Made by a program: the position numbers and the translations under genes. The notes beneath the pieces are model-generated. The model was given only the letters and a program-made list of their open reading frames with translations. It did no database searches and was not told the DNA's origin. This document shows, piece by piece, positions 1-7,676 of a stretch of 64,000 nucleotides of DNA. Numbering within the stretch: the stretch's first letter is position 1; every line of letters begins with the position of its first letter. Source of the DNA: Clostridiaceae bacterium (GTDB lineage: Bacteria; Bacillota; Clostridia; Lachnospirales; Lachnospiraceae); the NCBI GenBank assembly GCA_009911305.1, contig QXXC01000017.1:17842-81841 (forward strand), in the 5' to 3' direction.

Positions 1-9
1 GGTGATAGG

Positions 10-888
10 ATGAAGATCGGATTTGTAGGTGCAGGGAAAGTTGGCTTTACTCTGGGAAAGTACATGTCGGAACGCAACGTGTGTGTATCCGGATTCTACA
101 GCAGAAGTATGGAGTCGGCCAGACAGGCATCCATTTTTACACATACAAGGTGTTACGAGACGCTGGAAGAGATAACGCAGTCGAGTGACGCCCTCTTTCT
201 GACGGTTCCGGACGGGGCGGTCGGGGAGGTATGGAATTCTTTAAAACGGTATTCACTGACAGGCAAGTTGATTTGTCACTGCAGCGGCGCGATGACATCC
301 GCCGTTTTTTCTGAGATTGACCGGACGGGAGCGTTTGGTTATTCTATCCATCCTTTGTTTGCAGTCAGCAGCAGGCTGCAATCGTATCAGGAGCTTTCCA
401 AAGCATATTTCACAATTGAAGGGCCGGAGGCGTATCTTGCGTTCTGGCGGGATTTTCTGGAAGGACTGGGCAATCCGGTGCGGATTTTAAAGCCGGAGCA
501 GAAGATCCTCTACCACTGTGCGGCTGTCTTTGCCAGCAATCTGGCGGCCGGGCTCTATGAGACGGGAGTCCGTCTTCTTATGGAGTGCGGGTTTGACAGA
601 GAGAGCGGCGAACAGGCGCTCGGTCCCCTGTTTATCGGGAACTGTCTGTCTGTGGCGCAAAAAGGGCCGATGGAGGCCCTGACAGGGCCGGTGGAGCGGG
701 CAGACGCAGGTACGGTCGAAAAGCATCTGGGCGTCCTTTGCGGGCCCGAGCGGGATTTGTACCGCAGTTTATCCGGCGTTCTGGTTGAAATAGCGGAAAA
801 AAAGCATCCGCAGCGGGATTATGGACCATTATCCCGACTATTGGAAAAGAATGGAGAAGAGAATGAAACACACAGTCGCTACATTTAG
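10..888 (+). CDS. Rossmann-fold / DUF2520 reductase, PanG-type ketopantoate reductase candidate
   Basis: This 292-residue protein starts with a nucleotide-binding Rossmann motif ([13 protein letters not shown], residues 4-16) and continues into the alpha-helical dimerisation domain typical of the DUF2520 family (6-phosphogluconate dehydrogenase superfamily). It is the first gene of a run whose other members are panB, panC, panD, coaBC and coaX, and no classical panE is present. I recall that PanG proteins, an alternative ketopantoate reductase, were described for bacteria lacking panE; from the fold and this context I infer that it reduces ketopantoate to pantoate with NAD(P)H. Its 3' end overlaps panB by 26 bases, which implies co-transcription and translational coupling. 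The ATG lies 9 bases from the window edge, so the ribosome binding site and promoter cannot be judged fully. Function is inferred; the family assignment is firmer. Confidence 0.75.
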   Translation: MKIGFVGAGKVGFTLGKYMSERNVCVSGFYSRSMESARQASIFTHTRCYETLEEITQSSDALFLTVPDGAVGEVWNSLKRYSLTGKLICHCSGAMTSAVFSEIDRTGAFGYSIHPLFAVSSRLQSYQELSKAYFTIEGPEAYLAFWRDFLEGLGNPVRILKPEQKILYHCAAVFASNLAAGLYETGVRLLMECGFDRESGEQALGPLFIGNCLSVAQKGPMEALTGPVERADAGTVEKHLGVLCGPERDLYRSLSGVLVEIAEKKHPQRDYGPLSRLLEKNGEENETHSRYI

Positions 889-1726
889 GAAGGCCAGGAC
901 AGAGGGCAGGAAGCTCTCCATGCTGACCGCTTATGACTATTCGACCGCGAAGCTGATGGATGAGGCCGGGATCCACGGGATTCTGGTGGGGGATTCGCTG
1001 GGAAATGTGATCCTTGGCTATGGGGACACGGTTTCTGTGACCATGGAGGACATGATCCATCACGGCGCGGCCGTGTCCAGAGGGGTAAAAAACGCGCTTC
1101 TGGTGGTGGATATGCCGTTTCTGTCGTACCAGACCTCGGCATATGACGCGGTGATGAACGCGGGAAGACTGATGAAGGAGGGGCGCGCCCATGCGGTAAA
1201 GCTGGAGGGCGGCCGGGAGATGGCGCCCCGGATCCGGGCGATCGTCCAGGCCGGGATCCCGGTCATGGGCCATCTGGGCCTGACGCCCCAGACGATCCAT
1301 GCGCTGGGCGGGTATACGGTACAGGGAAAGGACGAGGCGGCGGCCAGAAAGCTTTTGGATGACGCAAAGGCGCTGGAGGAAGCCGGCGTGTTTGCCATTG
1401 TTCTGGAGTGCGTGCCCTCTGCCCTGGCGGGCCTTATCACAGCGTCCGTGTCGGTTCCCACCATCGGGATCGGGGCAGGGGCCGGCTGTGACGGCCAGAT
1501 TCTGGTATATCAGGATATGCTGGGCATGTTTACAGATTTTACGCCGAAATTCGTGAAGCGCTACGGAGAGGTGGGGGAGGCCATGAAGGCTGCCTTTGCA
1601 TCCTACATAGAGGAAGTGGGCCGGGGGGCCTTTCCCGGGCCGGAGCACGGCTATCAGATAGCGGATGAAGTGATTGGGAAATTATATGGAACGATGCCGG
1701 GAAACGGCGGAGAGGAAGAAGCATGA
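863..1726 (+). CDS. panB: 3-methyl-2-oxobutanoate hydroxymethyltransferase (PanB)
   Basis: PanB transfers a hydroxymethyl group from 5,10-methylene-tetrahydrofolate to alpha-ketoisovalerate, giving ketopantoate, the first committed step of pantothenate synthesis in the cytosol. The 287-residue protein shows the family hallmarks [11 protein letters not shown] near the N-terminus, a metal-binding [11 protein letters not shown] segment, VKLEGG mid-protein and [12 protein letters not shown] near the C-terminus. I chose the ATG at 863 because GGAGAAGA lies just upstream and the protein then begins [11 protein letters not shown] as usual for the family; an in-frame ATG at 821 would add 14 residues with no family similarity. 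It overlaps the upstream reductase gene and its stop overlaps the panC start (ATGA). Confidence 0.97.
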   Translation: MKHTVATFRKARTEGRKLSMLTAYDYSTAKLMDEAGIHGILVGDSLGNVILGYGDTVSVTMEDMIHHGAAVSRGVKNALLVVDMPFLSYQTSAYDAVMNAGRLMKEGRAHAVKLEGGREMAPRIRAIVQAGIPVMGHLGLTPQTIHALGGYTVQGKDEAAARKLLDDAKALEEAGVFAIVLECVPSALAGLITASVSVPTIGIGAGAGCDGQILVYQDMLGMFTDFTPKFVKRYGEVGEAMKAAFASYIEEVGRGAFPGPEHGYQIADEVIGKLYGTMPGNGGEEEA

Positions 1727-2634
1727 GGGAAGAAAAGACAGGAGCCGATCCATTTATGATAGAAAAAACCGTAAAAGGCGTCCGGGCGCAGGTCGCGGCC
1801 TGGAGGAGAGAGGGCCTTCGCGTCGGCCTGGTTCCTACCATGGGATATCTGCACGAAGGGCATAAAAGCCTGATCGACCGGTCGGTCCGGGAGAATGACC
1901 GGACCGTGGTGAGCGTATTTGTGAATCCGATCCAGTTTGGGCCCGCAGAGGATCTGGAGAGCTATCCAAGAGATCTGGAGGCGGACTGCGCCCTCTGCCG
2001 GGAGGCCGGAGCGGCGATGGTATTTGCGCCGGAGCCGTCGGAGATGTACGCAGAGGACTTTTCCACATATGTGCAGATGCAGGGCGTGTCAGAGGAGCTG
2101 TGCGGAAAGAGCCGTCCGGTGCATTTCAGGGGCGTCTGCACGGTGGTGAGCAAGCTGTTTCACATTGTGGCGCCGGATTGCGCCTATTTCGGGGAAAAGG
2201 ACGCCCAGCAGCTTGCGGTGATCCGGCGGATGGTCCGGGATTTGAATATGGATCTGGAAATCGTGGGCTGCCCGATCGTCCGGGAGGCGGACGGCCTGGC
2301 CAGATCCTCGAGGAATACATATTTATCAGAGGAAGAGAGGAAGGCCGCCCTGTCGCTGAGCCGGGCCGTAGCGGCCGGAAAGGCCATGGCAGAGGCCGGC
2401 GAGCAGGACGGGGAGAAGATCCTGGAGGCGATGCGCGGGATCCTGAAGGCAGAGCCCCTGGCGCGGATCGACTATGTGGAAATGGTCAGATGGGACAGCA
2501 TTGTTCTCCATCACAGGCTGGATTGTCCCGTACTCGTGGCGGTGGCCGTATGGATCGGAAAGACAAGGCTGATTGACAACTTCATATGGGAACCGGCGTT
2601 GCAGGCGCCGCCATTTCATGTGTGTGAATCATAG
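1723..2634 (+). CDS. panC: Pantothenate synthetase (pantoate-beta-alanine ligase, PanC)
   Basis: PanC condenses pantoate and beta-alanine with ATP, via a pantoyl-adenylate, to make pantothenate. Visible motifs are [10 protein letters not shown] (residues 38-47, the HxGH nucleotidyltransferase signature), [18 protein letters not shown] and the late ATP loop RSSRNTYLS. At 303 residues it is a little longer than the usual 280, mainly from about 11 extra N-terminal residues. The start at 1723 has a GAGGAAG site and forms an ATGA overlap with the panB stop. An in-frame ATG at 1756 would give MIEKTVKGV, closer to typical family N-termini, and cannot be excluded. Confidence 0.96.
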   Translation: MREEKTGADPFMIEKTVKGVRAQVAAWRREGLRVGLVPTMGYLHEGHKSLIDRSVRENDRTVVSVFVNPIQFGPAEDLESYPRDLEADCALCREAGAAMVFAPEPSEMYAEDFSTYVQMQGVSEELCGKSRPVHFRGVCTVVSKLFHIVAPDCAYFGEKDAQQLAVIRRMVRDLNMDLEIVGCPIVREADGLARSSRNTYLSEEERKAALSLSRAVAAGKAMAEAGEQDGEKILEAMRGILKAEPLARIDYVEMVRWDSIVLHHRLDCPVLVAVAVWIGKTRLIDNFIWEPALQAPPFHVCES

Positions 2635-2663
2635 CTTGCAGACAGGAGACAGGAGTGTTTGAA

Positions 2664-3068
2664 ATGAATATTACAATGTTGAAAGGAAAGATTCACAGGG
2701 CCACGGTGTCTGAGGCCAGGCTGGATTATGTGGGCAGCATTACTGTGGACGAAACCCTGATGGAGGCGGCAGAGATCCGGGAATATGAACAGGTCCAGAT
2801 TGTGGATATTGACAATGGGCAGCGCTTTGAGACATATGTGATTGCCGGGGAGAAGGACAGCGGCCTGATCTGTCTGAACGGAGCGGCGGCCCGCATGGTG
2901 CAGGTGGGAGATAAGATTATCATCATGTCCTATGCAGGGATGACGCCCGGGGAGGCGGACGGCCATGCGCCGAAGGTGGTCTTTGTGGACGGGGAAAACC
3001 GCATTGCGCGGGTGACGTCGTATGAGAGGCACGGCCGCCTGGCTGATATGGAGGAGACGGCATGCTGA
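2664..3068 (+). CDS. panD: Aspartate 1-decarboxylase precursor (PanD)
   Basis: PanD decarboxylates L-aspartate to beta-alanine, which feeds PanC. It is a small pyruvoyl enzyme that cuts itself between Gly24 and Ser25. With the ATG at 2664 the protein starts [15 protein letters not shown] and the processing site YVGSIT falls exactly at G24-S25, which decides the start; AGGAG sits 8 bases upstream. A GTG at 2655 would overlap this ribosome binding site. The length of 134 residues is close to the usual 126-130. The 3' end overlaps coaBC by 7 bases. Confidence 0.97.
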   Translation: MNITMLKGKIHRATVSEARLDYVGSITVDETLMEAAEIREYEQVQIVDIDNGQRFETYVIAGEKDSGLICLNGAAARMVQVGDKIIIMSYAGMTPGEADGHAPKVVFVDGENRIARVTSYERHGRLADMEETAC

Positions 3069-4330
3069 GCGGGAAAACAGTTGTTCTGGGCGTGACGGGC
3101 AGCATTGCCGCCTATAAGACAGCGGGCCTGGCCAGCCGTCTGGTAAAGCTGCGCGCGGATGTCCATGTCATCATGACGCAGAATGCCCTCCATTTTATCC
3201 ATCCCACCACATTTGAGAGCCTGACCGGAAACAAATGCCTGGTCGATACATTTGACCGCAATTTCCAGTTCCACATCGCCCACGTATCCCTGGCGCAGCG
3301 GGCCGACGTGCTGCTCGTGGCCCCGGCTTCGGCAAATATCATCGCCAAGCTGGCCCGGGGGCTGGCAGACGACATGCTGAGCACCACGGCCCTGGCCATG
3401 CGGGGGCCGGTGCTCGTAGCTCCGGCCATGAATGTCAATATGTACAATCAGCCGGTGACGCAGGATAATATAGCGCGCCTTCGGGAGTACGGGAAGATTG
3501 TCATCCCCCCGGAGAGCGGCTATCTGGCCTGCGGCGATGTGGGAACCGGAAAGCTGGCCTCGGAAGACACGCTTCTCAACTATCTTTTAAGGGAGATTGC
3601 ATGCGAAAAGGATTTATCCGGGATGCGCGTGCTTGTGACAGCAGGGCCCACGAGGGAGCCGCTTGACCCGGTGCGCTTTATCACCAATCATTCGACCGGG
3701 AAAATGGGCTACGCCATCGCCCGGCGGGCCATGCTGCGCGGGGCGGCGGTCACGCTCGTCAGCGGGCCGGTAAACCTCGCGCCGCCGCCGTTTGTGCGCG
3801 TGATCCGGGTGAGCAGGGCTGAGGAAATGTTTGAGGCCGTGCGGGAGCACTGGGAGACGCAGGATCTGATCATTAAGTCCGCCGCGGTGGCGGATTATGC
3901 CCCTGTGGAGATTCGGGACGAAAAGATAAAGAAACAGGGCGGCGCGATGACGCTGGAGCTTTGCCGCACCCGTGATATCCTGGCGTGGCTTGGGGAGCGG
4001 CTAAAGCCCGGCCAGGCGCTGTGTGGGTTTTCCATGGAAACCGGGCGCGTGCTTGAACATTCCAGGGAAAAGCTCGAGAAAAAGAGAGCGGATCTCATAG
4101 CCGCCAACTGCCTGCGGGAAGAGGGGGCCGGCTTTGGCACAGATACGAACCATCTGACGCTGATTCGCCGCGGCTGCGTAACGGATCTGCCCATGCTTTC
4201 CAAGGACGATGCGGCGGACCGCCTGCTGGATGAGATGCGCGCGATCTGGGAACAGAAAAACGGCGCAGAAGGCGGCCTGCCCCGCCCGGGCAAAAGCGAA
4301 GGAGGAAAAGCCGATGATTTTTGCGGTTGA
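3062..4330 (+). CDS. coaBC: Bifunctional phosphopantothenoylcysteine decarboxylase / phosphopantothenate-cysteine ligase
   Basis: This enzyme joins cysteine to 4'-phosphopantothenate (CoaB half) and then decarboxylates the product to 4'-phosphopantetheine using FMN (CoaC half). The N-terminal flavodoxin-like CoaC domain (about residues 1-180) has [10 protein letters not shown], the active-site histidine in [10 protein letters not shown], the substrate clamp PAMNVNMY and the cysteine lid in [12 protein letters not shown]. The C-terminal CoaB domain has [12 protein letters not shown] and KSAAVADY. The length of 422 residues is normal. The start overlaps the panD stop and its end overlaps coaX, so the whole CoA segment is one coupled operon. 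Confidence 0.97.
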   Translation: MLSGKTVVLGVTGSIAAYKTAGLASRLVKLRADVHVIMTQNALHFIHPTTFESLTGNKCLVDTFDRNFQFHIAHVSLAQRADVLLVAPASANIIAKLARGLADDMLSTTALAMRGPVLVAPAMNVNMYNQPVTQDNIARLREYGKIVIPPESGYLACGDVGTGKLASEDTLLNYLLREIACEKDLSGMRVLVTAGPTREPLDPVRFITNHSTGKMGYAIARRAMLRGAAVTLVSGPVNLAPPPFVRVIRVSRAEEMFEAVREHWETQDLIIKSAAVADYAPVEIRDEKIKKQGGAMTLELCRTRDILAWLGERLKPGQALCGFSMETGRVLEHSREKLEKKRADLIAANCLREEGAGFGTDTNHLTLIRRGCVTDLPMLSKDDAADRLLDEMRAIWEQKNGAEGGLPRPGKSEGGKADDFCG

Positions 4331-5096
4331 TATCGGAAACTCGAATCTGGTGCTCGGCCTGATGGATGAGGAAAAGAGGATTTCCTTTCAGGGACGCATC
4401 CGCACGGATCGGAAGTGTACAAAGGAAGAATTCATGGTATCGGTCAGGACGCTTCTGGATATCTACTGCGTCCGTGCAGACGGGGTGGACGGCGTCATCA
4501 TTTCCTCCGTCGTCCCGGATTTGACGGATCTGGTGCGGGAGGGCATGGCCGTGCTGACCGGGGTTAAGCCGCTGGTGGTGGGGCAGGGCATCAAAACCGG
4601 GATTCGGATCGCCACGGATCACCCGGCCAGCCTTGGCTCGGATCTGGTGGCGGATGCCGTGGCGGCGGCGGAGGAGTACCCGGGCCCGGCGGCGATCTTT
4701 GATCTGGGCACGGCCACGACCTGCTCCGTGATTGATAAGAAGCGCGCTTACCTGGGGACGCTTATTATGCCGGGCGTCGGCATTTCCCAGGAGGCTCTGT
4801 CCGGGAAGGCGGCTCAGCTTCCCCATATCCGTCCTGAGCGGCCGAAACACCTGATTGGGAAAAACACCATTGAAAGCATGCAGAGCGGGCTGCTCTACGG
4901 AAATGCGGCCATGATTGACGGCCTGACGGAGCGGATCGAGGAGGAGCTGCATGAGAAGGTGACAGCCATTGCGACCGGCGGCGCGGCAAAGCGGATCATC
5001 CCGCACTGCCGCCGGGAGATTGTCTATGATGCGGATCTGCTGCTCAAAGGGCTGTGGTACCTGTATGATAAGAATCGGGGGAATGGGGGCGGCTGA
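4314..5096 (+). CDS. coaX: Type III pantothenate kinase (CoaX)
   Basis: CoaX phosphorylates pantothenate and belongs to the ASKHA kinase fold. The chosen ATG at 4314 gives [15 protein letters not shown], the phosphate-loop motif at the very N-terminus as expected, and has GGAGG 8 bases upstream. Further motifs are GSDLVADAVAA (substrate site) and DLGTATTCSVID. The protein is 260 residues, normal for type III kinases. It overlaps the end of coaBC by 17 bases. Longer in-frame starts exist but lie inside coaBC and would add unrelated sequence. It is the last gene of the pantothenate/CoA operon. Confidence 0.96.
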   Translation: MIFAVDIGNSNLVLGLMDEEKRISFQGRIRTDRKCTKEEFMVSVRTLLDIYCVRADGVDGVIISSVVPDLTDLVREGMAVLTGVKPLVVGQGIKTGIRIATDHPASLGSDLVADAVAAAEEYPGPAAIFDLGTATTCSVIDKKRAYLGTLIMPGVGISQEALSGKAAQLPHIRPERPKHLIGKNTIESMQSGLLYGNAAMIDGLTERIEEELHEKVTAIATGGAAKRIIPHCRREIVYDADLLLKGLWYLYDKNRGNGGG

Positions 5097-5182
5097 CGCC
5101 GCATTGTATGTAGGAGGCAGCACAGCAAAAATCACGAAAAACTAAAACTGTAATAAAATCGTAATAAAATGTTCAAAAAAAC

Positions 5183-5212
5183 TTGACAAGTTTTGGTATG
5201 GAAGGGTACAAT
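5183..5212 (+). promoter_or_regulatory. SigA-type promoter of the VanW gene
   Basis: TTGACA (5183-5188), an 18-base spacer and TACAAT (5207-5212). It lies 60 bases before the ATG at 5273 and marks the end of the CoA operon. The annotated start of the next gene must be downstream of it. Confidence 0.75.
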
Positions 5213-5272
5213 GGGGAACGGATCCACACCAGCTATAACAAAATAATTACAGAGAACAAAGGAATGAGTGAT

Positions 5273-6496
5273 ATGAATCGAATATTTGACTATGCTGCCC
5301 TGACAACCCGTATGTCCCGTCTTCCCCGCTGCGTTTTTGGGTGCAGAAGGCTGCTTGCCGTGATTGGCGCAGCCTCGCTGCTCAGCTTTGCCGCCCCGTT
5401 TGCCAGCGCGGCGGACGAGACGCCGGAGGCATGGCAGGCCGTGTTTGACGCAGAGTATTATTATAACCAGAATCCGGATCTGCAGGCATCGGTTGGGAAT
5501 GATGTGCAGGGGCTGTTTTCCCATTTCATGTCGAGCGGGATGAGGGAGGGCCGTCCCGGGAACGGGGAATTTAACGTAAGGGCCTATGTGTTCCACAACC
5601 CGGATCTGGTGAATCAGTATAAAACGGATATTGCCGCGTATTACAGGCATTACATGAGCACCGGCAGGGCGGAAGGGCGTATCTGTCAGCCGCAGGGGAA
5701 TGAAAACGGCCGGATCGGTACATACACAACGAATTATAACAGCGCCATTCCCAGGGCGGTCAATGTACACCTGGCCACGCAGAGAATCAACGGCACAGTG
5801 CTGCAGCCGGGCGAGCTGTTTTCATTCAGCAATGCAGTGCAGCCGAGAAGGCCGGAAAACGGCTATGTGCTGGCTCCGGCGATCGGCGGCCAGGAGTATG
5901 GCGGCGGCATCTGCCAGGTGTCCTCGACCCTGTATGCGGCGATGTGCCATGCCCTGCTGCCGGCAGTGGAGCGCCATCCGCATTCTTCGCCGGTATCCTA
6001 TCTGCCCAGAGGCCTGGACGCGACGATCTCCGAAGGGCGCAAGGATCTGAAATTTGTGAATCCTTATCAGGAGCCCCTGCTCATCCAGGCATCGGCGCAG
6101 GAAGGCGTCCTCACGGTTACGCTGATCGCTGGCGAGGCGGCCATCACAGAGATTCAGGCGGCGGAAGCACAGGCAGCGGCAGAGGCGCAGGCAGCGGCGG
6201 AAGCGCAGGCGGCAGCAGAGGCGCAGGCAGCGGCGGAAGCACAGGCGGCGGCAGAGGCGCAGGCAGCGGCAGAGGCGCAGGCAGCGGCGGCAGCAGAGGC
6301 GCAGGCAGCGGCAGAGGCGCAGGCAGCGGCGGAAGCACAGGCGGCAGCAGAGGCGCAGGCAGCGGCAGAGGCGCAGGCAGCGGCGGAAGCACAGGCGGCA
6401 GCAGAGGCGCAGGCAGCGGCGGAAGCGCAGGCAGCGGCAGAAACCGGGGCAGAGACGGAAGACAGCGGACCGGCGGACGGGGTTCAGCAGGGCTGA
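5273..6496 (+). CDS. Secreted VanW-domain protein with an Ala/Gln/Glu repeat tail
   Basis: This 407-residue protein is predicted to be exported: a basic N-terminus is followed by a hydrophobic stretch and a signal peptidase-like site (AAPFASA then ADET, around residue 45). Next come two copies of a short aromatic repeat (YYYNQNPDLQ... and AYVFHNPDLV..., each ending in HYMSTGRAEGR-like sequence). A VanW domain follows (NVHLATQRINGT, FSFSNAVQP, GGGICQVSSTLYAA, HPHSSPVSYLPRGLDAT). VanW is found in vancomycin-resistance clusters and many clostridial surface proteins, but its activity is not established. The C-terminal 110 residues are nearly pure EAQAAA repeats, probably a helical rod or cell-wall spacer. 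The start at 5273 is chosen because AAGGA lies 9 bases upstream; earlier in-frame starts sit in or before the promoter. No sorting motif or C-terminal membrane segment is visible. Confidence 0.85.
   Translation: MNRIFDYAALTTRMSRLPRCVFGCRRLLAVIGAASLLSFAAPFASAADETPEAWQAVFDAEYYYNQNPDLQASVGNDVQGLFSHFMSSGMREGRPGNGEFNVRAYVFHNPDLVNQYKTDIAAYYRHYMSTGRAEGRICQPQGNENGRIGTYTTNYNSAIPRAVNVHLATQRINGTVLQPGELFSFSNAVQPRRPENGYVLAPAIGGQEYGGGICQVSSTLYAAMCHALLPAVERHPHSSPVSYLPRGLDATISEGRKDLKFVNPYQEPLLIQASAQEGVLTVTLIAGEAAITEIQAAEAQAAAEAQAAAEAQAAAEAQAAAEAQAAAEAQAAAEAQAAAAAEAQAAAEAQAAAEAQAAAEAQAAAEAQAAAEAQAAAEAQAAAEAQAAAETGAETEDSGPADGVQQG
6157..6447 (+). repeat. 18-bp tandem repeat encoding EAQAAA units
   Basis: About 15 near-identical 18-base units (GCGGCAGAGGCGCAGGCA-like) stay in frame through the VanW protein tail, with one unit altered to give five alanines in a row. 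Because units are multiples of three, copy-number change would lengthen or shorten the tail without breaking the frame. Confidence 0.9.
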
Positions 6497-6600
6497 GTTT
6501 CTTAAGATTTTAAAAAATTATACAGATTCATCTGCTTTTGTAGAGCCATTAAGCTGAGAATAACAAAATATAGGGCGCATATTGGCGTCAATCGCAGCGA

Positions 6601-6643
6601 AAAAGGGATATCTGAAACGAATGTGTTCAGATATCCCTTTTTT
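6601..6643 (+). terminator. Rho-independent terminator after the VanW gene
   Basis: A 12-base perfect stem (GGGATATCTGAA paired with TTCAGATATCCC), extended by an A/T-rich base, with a 9-base loop and a run of six T. It lies about 105 bases after the VanW stop codon. Confidence 0.9.
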
Positions 6644-6714
6644 GATCGTAAAACCGGAAAATATTTTCAAACACACCGGATGCGGCCGCCTGCTGTGTGA
6701 AACATTTAAAAGAC

Positions 6715-6745
6715 TTGACAAAATTTAACGGGGGGGGGGTAAAAT
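6715..6745 (+). promoter_or_regulatory. Promoter with a poly-G spacer upstream of the choline-binding-like gene
   Basis: TTGACA (6715-6720) and TAAAAT (6740-6745) are separated by 19 bases, of which 6730-6739 are ten consecutive G. A spacer of 17 is optimal for SigA-type polymerase, so loss of two G would restore it. See the matching finding. Confidence 0.7.
6730..6739 (+). repeat. Poly-G tract G10 in a promoter spacer
   Basis: Ten consecutive G between the -35 and -10 boxes. Homopolymers of this length are prone to slipped-strand mispairing. Confidence 0.95.
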
Positions 6746-6785
6746 AGGATGGGTAAAGAGACAATATGTGAAGGAGGAAGTGATG

Positions 6786-7577
6786 ATGAAGCTGAGAAGG
6801 GCAATATGTTTGGGAGCTGTTTTTTCTGCACTGACAGCAGGTACGGCATTTGCCGGAACATGGGTGAAGGGCCAGGAGCCGAACCAGGATAAATGGCAGT
6901 ATGCGAACGGGGACGGGACCTGTGCCCGGGACGGCTGGCAGTGGATCGACGGAAATAATGACGGGACGGCAGAGTATTATTATTTTGACAGTGAGGGCTG
7001 GATGCTGTCTGACACCATAACGCCGGACGGGAACCGGGTAAATGCGGACGGCGCGTGGGTGATAGACGGAGCGGTACAGACGCAGCAGGTTCATACGGTT
7101 TCTGATACAACTGCGGCGGGTACAGAGGCAGATACCGCGGCCCAGACTCCAGCCCTGTGGATGTGGACGGAGAACGCGGACGGGACGCGCGTGATGAATC
7201 AGACTCTGATGTACGAGGATATCGGTGATTATTTCCGTTTTATGTCCTCCTTTGACGGGCAGGAGTTCCCGTATCATTCCACGCAGGAGACTGTGGCCGG
7301 ATGGGCGCAGGTTTCGGAGCGGGGCGCGGCGTGGAAGGCTCTGTTTGACCAGTATGCCATCCCGTATGATATCTGCGGAGAGAACCCGTACCGGGCGGAG
7401 AGCGTTGCGTTCACGAGCGCGCCGGGCAAATCGGCGGACGAGCAGTACAGCGTGACAGGGGCTGTTCAGATGATGATCTGGGTTCTGACGGACGGGATGT
7501 CCCAGGCAGAGTTTTACACAACCATCTCCGGAGACGGAGCGATTACCGTAACAGCATCTCTGAAGATGTTAGGATAA
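6786..7577 (+). CDS. Secreted protein with choline-binding-like (CW) repeats
   Basis: This 263-residue protein has a clear signal peptide (MKLRRAICLGAVFSALTAG..., cleavage expected after AFA near residue 23). The mature N-terminal half carries aromatic, glycine-rich repeats of the CW/choline-binding type (KWQYANGDG, GWQWIDGNNDG, EYYYFDSEGWM, GAWVIDGA). A short Thr/Ala linker and a C-terminal domain of about 130 residues that I do not recognise follow. Choline-binding repeats usually hold proteins on teichoic acid or polysaccharide at the cell surface. Two adjacent ATG codons (6783, 6786) follow AGGAGG; I chose 6786 for its 8-base spacing. Expression probably depends on the promoter with the G10 spacer. 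Confidence 0.8.
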   Translation: MKLRRAICLGAVFSALTAGTAFAGTWVKGQEPNQDKWQYANGDGTCARDGWQWIDGNNDGTAEYYYFDSEGWMLSDTITPDGNRVNADGAWVIDGAVQTQQVHTVSDTTAAGTEADTAAQTPALWMWTENADGTRVMNQTLMYEDIGDYFRFMSSFDGQEFPYHSTQETVAGWAQVSERGAAWKALFDQYAIPYDICGENPYRAESVAFTSAPGKSADEQYSVTGAVQMMIWVLTDGMSQAEFYTTISGDGAITVTASLKMLG

Positions 7578-7607
7578 TAACGGAAGCCGGCCCGGCAGGG
7601 GCAGAAG

Positions 7608-7630
7608 CAGGCAGCCAGAACGGCTGCCTG
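7608..7630 (+). terminator. Hairpin after the choline-binding-like gene (weak terminator)
   Basis: CAGGCAGCC pairs with GGCTGCCTG across a 5-base loop. There is no T run, so read-through into the next gene is likely. Confidence 0.35.
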
Positions 7631-7676
7631 AATCATTGCCTGAACAGGAGGATCATGTGCAGAAGGGAAAGAAACG

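Noticed and set aside
632..1648. Long minus-strand open frame across panB
   Set aside because: GC-rich codon bias leaves the antisense frame open; panB on the plus strand is unmistakable.
5183..5272. TTG at 5183 as the start of the VanW protein
   Set aside because: It is part of the -35 box; the predicted transcript starts downstream and ATG 5273 has a good ribosome binding site.
6144..6392. Proline/leucine-rich minus-strand frame opposite the VanW repeat tail
   Set aside because: It is the mirror of the 18-bp repeats; the plus frame has a promoter, ribosome binding site, signal peptide and known domains.
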